A stretch of 10,459 bases of DNA from Dehalococcoidia bacterium (GTDB lineage: Bacteria > Chloroflexota > Dehalococcoidia > JAENJB01): the NCBI GenBank assembly GCA_030690705.1, contig JAUYGE010000020.1, positions 1 to 10,459 on the forward strand. The letters run 5' to 3'. The notes under the pieces were generated by a model that saw nothing but the letters and a program-made list of their open reading frames with translations, did no database searches and had not been told where the DNA came from. Positions 7,666 to 10,459 of the stretch are shown here, piece after piece; the first letter of the stretch is position 1, and every line of letters begins with the position of its first letter. A program made the translations under genes and the position numbers.

Positions 7666-8790
7666 CTACTTCGGCTTCAGGTACTCGATTGCCCACGAGA
7701 CCAGCTCCTCACCCTGAAGCTCCGAGGCCACGTCGGGCACGAGGCCATTCCCCTCGATGAGCCGTCCCGATGGCGTGAGCCACCGGGCGATGGTGATGGA
7801 AATAGCCGAGCCATCCTTCAGGGGGACGAAGCGGTTGACGCTGCCCTTGCCGGTGGTCTTCGAGCCGGCGACGATAGCCCGCTTGTGGTCCTGGAGGGCG
7901 CCGGCCAGTACCTCTGAGCCGCTGGCGCTGTGCTGATTCACCAGCACCACCATGGGGATCGCAGAGGCCAGGCCGTCATCAGATGCCTTCCTGTCGCTTT
8001 TTCCCCCCGCACGGTCAGCCACGGTGAGGACGATCTGTCCCTTCTTCAGAAAGAGGCTGGTGGTGTTCACAACGGTCTCCAGCGGGCCGCCCGGGTTATC
8101 ACGGAGGTCGAGGATGAGGGCCCGGCTGCCGGTGTTAAGGACCTCGGTCAGCACCAGCCTCATCTCGACGTCACTGCGGTCGGTGAACTGGAGAAGCGAG
8201 ACCAGGGCGATGTCTCCCCTCTTGGCCAGGGTGGCGCTGGGGACCTTTATCTCGGCGCGGACGAGGCTCATCTCCTGGGGCTGGGTCTGGCCGACGCGCA
8301 GCACGAGCAGCTTGACCGTCGTGCCCTTCGGCCCCTGTACCTTGAGTACTGCCTCCTGGACGTTGGCCATGCCGGACACCGGCTCTCCGTTGACGGCGCG
8401 GATGGAGTCACCCGCCTTGAGTCCGGCCTTATCGGCTGGGGAATCGGGGAACACGGTGACGAGGGTCAGATTGCCCTCATCGAGGCTAACACGGGCACCG
8501 ATGCCGTAGTAGAGTCCCTGGAGGCTCTTCTGCTGGAGCTGGTAGGTGGAGGGGTCGATGTAGTAGGTCCAGGGATCGTTGAGCTTGCCCAGCATGCCTT
8601 CGATGGCGGCGCGGCTCATCTCCTGGGGATTAAGCTTGGCCGGTTCTACGTATTCGCGGCCCAGATAATCCCACACCTCGCTTACCGACTCCAGGCCTCC
8701 CGTCGCGCCCGAAGTGGTCGGAAGGCACCCCTGCAACGGTATGACGAAAAGCAGGGCCGCCAGGGCCAAGGCGAAAGCCAGTCTTCTCAC
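7666..8790 (-). CDS. S41 carboxyl-terminal processing protease (CtpA-like), predicted lipoprotein
   Basis: This is a secreted serine protease with the Ser/Lys dyad of the CtpA/Tsp family. Starting at GTG 8790, the N terminus RRLAFALALAALLFVIPLQGC is a type II signal peptide with lipobox LQGC (Cys22), so the mature enzyme is probably lipid-anchored outside the membrane. After a helical segment (VSEVWDYLGREYVEP, MLGKLNDPWTYYI) comes a PDZ domain (GIGARVSLDEGNLTLVTVFPDSPADKAGLKAGDSI), then the protease core: LILDLRDNPGG, NQHSASGSE with Ser290 and TTGKGS with Lys315, spaced 25 residues as in Tsp. AAAGGAG five bases before GTG 8790 decides the start; the longer version from ATG 8823 would add MNPDKVGKGDK, encoded by the ribosome-binding region and a palindrome. 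The gene is monocistronic and convergent with hemL. Substrate unknown. Confidence 0.93.
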   Translation of the reverse strand: MRRLAFALALAALLFVIPLQGCLPTTSGATGGLESVSEVWDYLGREYVEPAKLNPQEMSRAAIEGMLGKLNDPWTYYIDPSTYQLQQKSLQGLYYGIGARVSLDEGNLTLVTVFPDSPADKAGLKAGDSIRAVNGEPVSGMANVQEAVLKVQGPKGTTVKLLVLRVGQTQPQEMSLVRAEIKVPSATLAKRGDIALVSLLQFTDRSDVEMRLVLTEVLNTGSRALILDLRDNPGGPLETVVNTTSLFLKKGQIVLTVADRAGGKSDRKASDDGLASAIPMVVLVNQHSASGSEVLAGALQDHKRAIVAGSKTTGKGSVNRFVPLKDGSAISITIARWLTPSGRLIEGNGLVPDVASELQGEELVSWAIEYLKPK

Positions 8791-8794
8791 TTTA

Positions 8795-8818
8795 TCTCCT
8801 TTCCCGACCTTGTCGGGA
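8795..8818 (-). promoter_or_regulatory. Ribosome binding site of the S41 gene with an adjacent hairpin
   Basis: On the minus strand AAAGGAG (8802-8796) precedes GTG 8790 by five bases. Immediately upstream, and sharing one base with it, is a perfect 7-bp palindrome, TCCCGAC-AAG-GTCGGGA (8818-8802). The hairpin abuts but does not cover the Shine-Dalgarno core, so it may help expose the site or stabilise the mRNA, or may simply be a small repeat; compare 878-893. Confidence 0.6.
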
Positions 8819-8858
8819 TTCATAATGGCAAAGCAAACAAGAACGGGCTGCTCAGGCT

Positions 8859-8887
8859 ATTCTAGCGAGCGGGGGTAACAAAGGCAA
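8859..8887 (-). promoter_or_regulatory. Candidate sigma-70-type promoter for the S41 protease gene
   Basis: On the minus strand TTGCCT (8887-8882) and TAGAAT (8864-8859) are separated by exactly 17 bases. They match the -35 consensus at four of six and the -10 consensus at five of six positions. Transcription would begin near 8852, giving a leader of about 60 bases before GTG 8790. Found by eye, without statistical support. Confidence 0.35.
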
Positions 8888-8895
8888 ACGCGCCC

Positions 8896-9002
8896 CTGTC
8901 ATTGCGAGGCCATGCAGTAGGGGCACGGCGTGCCGTGCCCGCAGGCCGCAGCAATCTCACAAGAGCTGCTATGAGCTTGCTTCGCTCCGCTCGCACTGAC
9001 AG
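8896..9002. repeat. 107-bp inverted-repeat element (MITE-like), TGTCATTGCGAG family
   Basis: The ends CTGTCATTGCGAG (8896-8908) and CTCGCACTGACAG (8990-9002) are inverted repeats matching at 12 of 13 positions. Inside are GCAGCAATCTC and GCTTCGCTCCGCTCGC words typical of a repeat family I recall from many bacterial genomes. It has almost the same length and the same TGTCATT start as the element at 802-909, so the two are probably related. It carries a nested palindrome (8912-8943) and no credible gene. Confidence 0.7.
8912..8943. repeat. Nested palindrome GGGCACGGC-GT-GCCGTGCCC flanked by GGCC duplication
   Basis: A 9-bp perfect stem (8921-8929 with 8932-8940) with a two-base centre lies in a 32-base segment bounded by GGCC at 8908-8911 and again at 8944-8947. 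Removing the segment and one GGCC restores a continuous TGTCATTGCGAGGCCGCAGC unit, the expected form of the host repeat. This reads as a small palindromic unit inserted into an older repeat with a 4-bp target duplication. The insertion is inference; the palindrome and direct repeats are seen. Confidence 0.55.
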
Positions 9003-9024
9003 ACTGTGGGGGGTGGGGGCTATG

Positions 9025-9270
9025 CTAGACCTGCGAAAGGGTGCGGGTCACCAGTGCGGCGGTGTGGTCGAGTTCAGTCAAGCCGAGGAAAAGCCCCAGT
9101 TTCCTCAGCTCGGTGTAGCCGAGACCCTTGAAGAAGCGGCGTGAGGCGACGCGGCACATCTCGTCGTAGAGGGGCAGCCATTCACGCCCGCGTCGCTCGG
9201 CGCAGAACATGATGAACTCACAGACGGTAGGGTGGGTGGATTCGATAGCTTCCATGAAGACGGAACCCAT
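9025..9270 (-). CDS. Small hypothetical protein, 81 residues
   Basis: I do not recognise a named family. The protein from ATG 9270 begins MGSVFMEAIESTHPTVCEFIMFCAERRG, continues WLPLYDEMCRVASRRFFKGLGYTELRKLGLFLGLTEL and ends with TRTLSQV. It is soluble-looking, mostly helical in character, with a Cys near residue 17 and another in the CAERRG segment, no signal peptide and no membrane segment. The composition (balanced hydrophobic and charged residues) looks like a real protein, unlike the opposite-strand frames. The frame is open upstream to ATG 9351, but that extension is low-complexity and lacks family-like character; a weak purine-rich run (AAGAGAGGCAGGG) precedes 9270. ATG 9255 is a third possible start. 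It could be a remnant of a larger gene. Confidence 0.5.
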   Translation of the reverse strand: MGSVFMEAIESTHPTVCEFIMFCAERRGREWLPLYDEMCRVASRRFFKGLGYTELRKLGLFLGLTELDHTAALVTRTLSQV

Positions 9271-9411
9271 TTTAGACCCTGCCTCTCTTGGGGCTGCAAG
9301 ACTGTTGACGGGCAAGGAGCAGGACTGGGCCGCCTTCAGGCAGCCTTGCAAACCGACGTATTGAAGGCACTGACCTCTCTGGAGCGACTTTTTAGCTGGG
9401 GGTGGGGGAGA

Positions 9412-9475
9412 AATTCAAAATACTAATTTCTAAACTCTAAACAATATCAAATGAGCAAAATCCTAATAGGCAAAA
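9412..9475. repeat. AT-rich degenerate tract (CAAAATCC-type words)
   Basis: About 60 bases are rich in AAA/CTAAA/CAAAATCC words, abruptly AT-rich in GC-rich surroundings. They share word content with the tract at the hemD stop (3358-3398). Similar tracts recur intergenically in some environmental bacterial genomes (from memory). Function unknown. Confidence 0.35.
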
Positions 9476-9487
9476 CAGTCGCCCAGC

Positions 9488-9524
9488 GTGTCATTGCGAG
9501 GCGCGAAGTGCCGAAGCAATCCCC
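9488..9524. repeat. Single TGTCATTGCGAG...GAAGCAATC repeat unit
   Basis: GTGTCATTGCGAGGCGCGAAG (from 9488) continues to GCCGAAGCAATCCCC, the same family as the left half of the 8896-9002 element (TGTCATTGCGAG ... GCAGCAATC). No inverted partner is seen downstream within the gap, so this is a solitary half-element or a decayed copy. Confidence 0.6.
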
Positions 9525-9632
9525 TGGGCTAACGCCACCTTCAGGGCCGCGCTCGAGCTGGACCGTGCGTCGCTTGACCTGCCGCGCTCAAAAAGGGTAC
9601 ACAGGAAAGGCATTTTTCCACCCCCGCCCTAT

Positions 9633-9654
9633 CCCCCGCACGCCCCTGCGGGGG
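9633..9654. repeat. Perfect 8-bp GC hairpin upstream of the cyclotransferase gene
   Basis: CCCCCGCA (9633-9640) and TGCGGGGG (9647-9654) form a perfect stem with a six-base loop, 14 bases before the first ATG of the next gene. No T-run follows, so it is not a typical terminator on the + strand. It may shape the leader of that gene or be another small palindromic repeat. Confidence 0.45.
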
Positions 9655-9668
9655 CTGAGCGGGCCCCC

Positions 9669-10199
9669 ATGATGCGATGCCCTGGCGCCCATCCCACGCC
9701 TTCCGGGCCGGCCGGCAACCCCGCGCCCCATCTCCGGATCTTCGCCTACGGCTCGCTCATGCAAGGCGGTGAATTCCATGACGAATTCTGCACCGGCGCG
9801 CTATCGATCGAAAAGGCCTCCGTCCGCGGCCTGGTCGACCGCTCCGGCCGCTACCCCGTCCTGACCGTGCCAGAGTCTGACATCCTCGCCGTGGGCACCG
9901 CCGACGTGTGGAAGGACCTCGACGCGCAGGAGCGGCACGGGGCGTTCATCGAGGGGGCGGATCTGCTGAGCGAACCGTGGGCTGCGGCGCACCTGGCGGA
10001 CGAGGGCGGCCCCCAGGTCGCCTGGGAGTGGGTGGAGGGAGAGCTGATCACGCTGGAGGAGTCAGTTTCGAGACTGCCGACGTTGGATCACCTGGAAGGT
10101 TTCATTCCTGATGGGAAGAATCTTTACCGGCGGGTTCTGGCCCCGGCTCGAAACAGGGAAACGGCGGAGGTCGAGGTTGCTTGGGCAAGGGTTCGATAG
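9669..10199 (+). CDS. Gamma-glutamylcyclotransferase-like (GGCT/AIG2 fold) protein
   Basis: This 176-residue protein has the GGCT-like fold. FAYGSLM (Tyr27-Met31) is the substrate-binding loop, and LDHLEGF places Glu143 at the position of the catalytic glutamate of human GGCT (LDxxEG). The GxYP motif (SGRYPVLTV, about 59-67), WVEGELITL and YRRVLAPA are also typical. Such enzymes release 5-oxoproline from gamma-glutamyl amines or peptides; the true substrate here is unknown. The first 20 residues (to NPAPH) are low-complexity and poorly supported; no good Shine-Dalgarno is visible before ATG 9669 or 9672, and the true start may be later. It stands alone between a repeat region and an insertion sequence. 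The segment at about 80-120 looks like a lineage-specific insertion before the catalytic helix. Confidence 0.82.
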   Translation: MMRCPGAHPTPSGPAGNPAPHLRIFAYGSLMQGGEFHDEFCTGALSIEKASVRGLVDRSGRYPVLTVPESDILAVGTADVWKDLDAQERHGAFIEGADLLSEPWAAAHLADEGGPQVAWEWVEGELITLEESVSRLPTLDHLEGFIPDGKNLYRRVLAPARNRETAEVEVAWARVR

Positions 10200-10210
10200 C
10201 ATGTGAAAAA

Positions 10211-10235
10211 GGGCTGTTCTCCCAACTGTGTGGGT
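10211..10235. mobile_element. Possible left end (IRL) of an insertion sequence
   Basis: The segment begins GGGCTGTTCTCCC, 11 bases after the cyclotransferase stop and about 95 bases before a transposase-like ORF. The GG start and the distance suit an ISL3-type left end, and the eight bases before it (GTGAAAAA) would be the target duplication. The right end is outside the window, so neither inverted repeat nor duplication can be confirmed. Confidence 0.3.
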
Positions 10236-10258
10236 GGCCTAAACGTATAAGAATGAAA

Positions 10259-10334
10259 GCGCATCGGCGATCCGGTAGTCTCCCGACCGCGGACCTAGCG
10301 GGTTTCGCGGAAGGGGGAACCGGAGCCGATGCGC
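10259..10334 (+). promoter_or_regulatory. Long structured leader hairpin covering the transposase start
   Basis: The two arms form a near-continuous stem: 10259-10268 with 10325-10334 (10 bp, perfect), 10271-10276 with 10319-10324 (6 bp), 10279-10284 with 10313-10318 (6 bp, one G-U), 10287-10291 with 10306-10310 (5 bp) and 10293-10295 with 10301-10303 (3 bp), with only small bulges and a GA/AA internal loop. The Shine-Dalgarno-like AAGGGGGA (10311-10318) and ATG 10329-10331 are both inside the stem. In IS10, IS50 and IS200 comparable hairpins suppress transposase translation from read-through transcripts; I infer the same role here. Confidence 0.6.
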
Positions 10335-10459
10335 ATCGAAACCGTTATCAGAAAAAGTCACGGAATGAAAGCCCACCGCGTGGTCACTGTTCGAGAGGTT
10401 CCTGGAGGGCTGGAGGCCGAGATCGAGCGGCGTCGCAACGGGCGGCTTGTGTGCGGGCG
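10329..10459 (+). CDS. Transposase-like protein, N terminus only, probably ISL3 family (3' cut by window)
   Basis: From ATG 10329 the frame is open to the window edge for 43 codons. It begins MRIETVIRKSHGMKAHRV, continues with a short beta-like segment (VTVREVPGGLEAEIERRR) and ends NGRLVCG, where a Cys-x-x-Cys zinc finger would start. This order (short basic helix, beta strands ending in R-R-x-x-x-P/L-x-C-x-x-C-G) is what I know from the N-terminal zinc-binding region of ISL3 transposases. A second in-frame ATG at 10365 lies outside the leader hairpin but has only a weak ribosome site. The catalytic DDE domain would be beyond the edge, so the family call is tentative. Confidence 0.5.
   Translation, partial: MRIETVIRKSHGMKAHRVVTVREVPGGLEAEIERRRNGRLVCG

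Larger units (their letters stand above)
9271..9668. other. Non-coding, repeat-containing intergenic region
   Basis: This gap between the small minus-strand gene and the cyclotransferase gene holds an AT-rich tract (9412-9475), a single repeat unit (9488-9524) and a GC hairpin (9633-9654). I see no additional credible gene on either strand; the frames present are low-complexity or run through the repeats. Confidence 0.5.

Noticed and set aside
7930..8865. Long open frame (311 codons) on the + strand across the S41 gene
   Set aside because: It is antisense to a gene with clear PDZ, lipobox and catalytic motifs; its His/Gly/Leu-rich translation matches no family and results from GC-rich codon use on the other strand.
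8902..9144. 80-codon + strand frame over the second inverted-repeat element
   Set aside because: It is composed of repeat sequence and the antisense of the small minus-strand gene.
802..9524. CRISPR array from the repeated TGTCATT and GAAGCAATC words
   Set aside because: Copies are isolated, inverted and far apart, with no regular spacers and no cas genes.
10259..10334. Known riboswitch (for example c-di-AMP or cobalamin type) before the last ORF
   Set aside because: A single long imperfect hairpin without multi-branched junction or the conserved motifs of those classes.

Overview
The window is high-GC bacterial DNA. Most of it is a tetrapyrrole (heme/siroheme) biosynthesis operon on the + strand. 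The order is hemA (5' end cut by the window edge), hemC, a cobA-hemD fusion, hemB, hemL. This order, the fused uroporphyrinogen methyltransferase/synthase, and the HemA nucleotide-binding loop reading S-A-G-E-A-G resemble Dehalococcoidia-type Chloroflexota. That assignment comes from remembered family patterns, not a search, and should be treated as likely only.

Layout. Positions 1-742 hold the C-terminal two thirds of glutamyl-tRNA reductase. A 108-bp inverted-repeat element (802-909) sits between hemA and hemC. hemC (938-1828) overlaps cobA-hemD (1825-3378) by four bases. The operon is then interrupted by a visibly AT-richer two-gene cassette (3414-5091): an XRE/ImmA-IrrE-type regulator-metalloprotease and a DUF4411 PIN-like protein, read as a type II toxin-antitoxin-like pair. 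Just downstream, on the minus strand, is the 3' end of a tRNA-like sequence (T-arm, acceptor strand and CCA) with no 5' half, a candidate integration scar. hemB (5239-6210) and hemL (6251-7537) complete the route from glutamate-1-semialdehyde to uroporphyrinogen III and precorrin-2.

After hemL the strand switches. A convergent S41 carboxyl-terminal processing protease lipoprotein (7666-8790, minus) has a plausible promoter upstream, and its start should be moved to a GTG with an excellent Shine-Dalgarno. The stretch 8824-9668 is repeat-rich: a 107-bp inverted-repeat element with a second palindrome nested in it, one small hypothetical gene on the minus strand (9025-9270), an AT-rich degenerate tract, a repeat unit and a hairpin. 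A gamma-glutamylcyclotransferase-like gene follows (9669-10199, +).

The right edge (about 10211-10459) appears to be the left end of an insertion sequence. It has a 76-nt, near-continuous hairpin that contains the Shine-Dalgarno and start codon of a truncated transposase-like ORF, probably ISL3 family.

Metabolically, HemA and HemL make 5-aminolevulinate from glutamyl-tRNA, HemB makes porphobilinogen, HemC makes hydroxymethylbilane, the HemD half closes the ring to uroporphyrinogen III, and the CobA half methylates it to precorrin-2 for siroheme or corrinoids. The most unusual aspects are the toxin-antitoxin-like cassette inside this core operon, the nested small repeats, and the structured IS leader. 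I see no CRISPR array, complete tRNA or rRNA.
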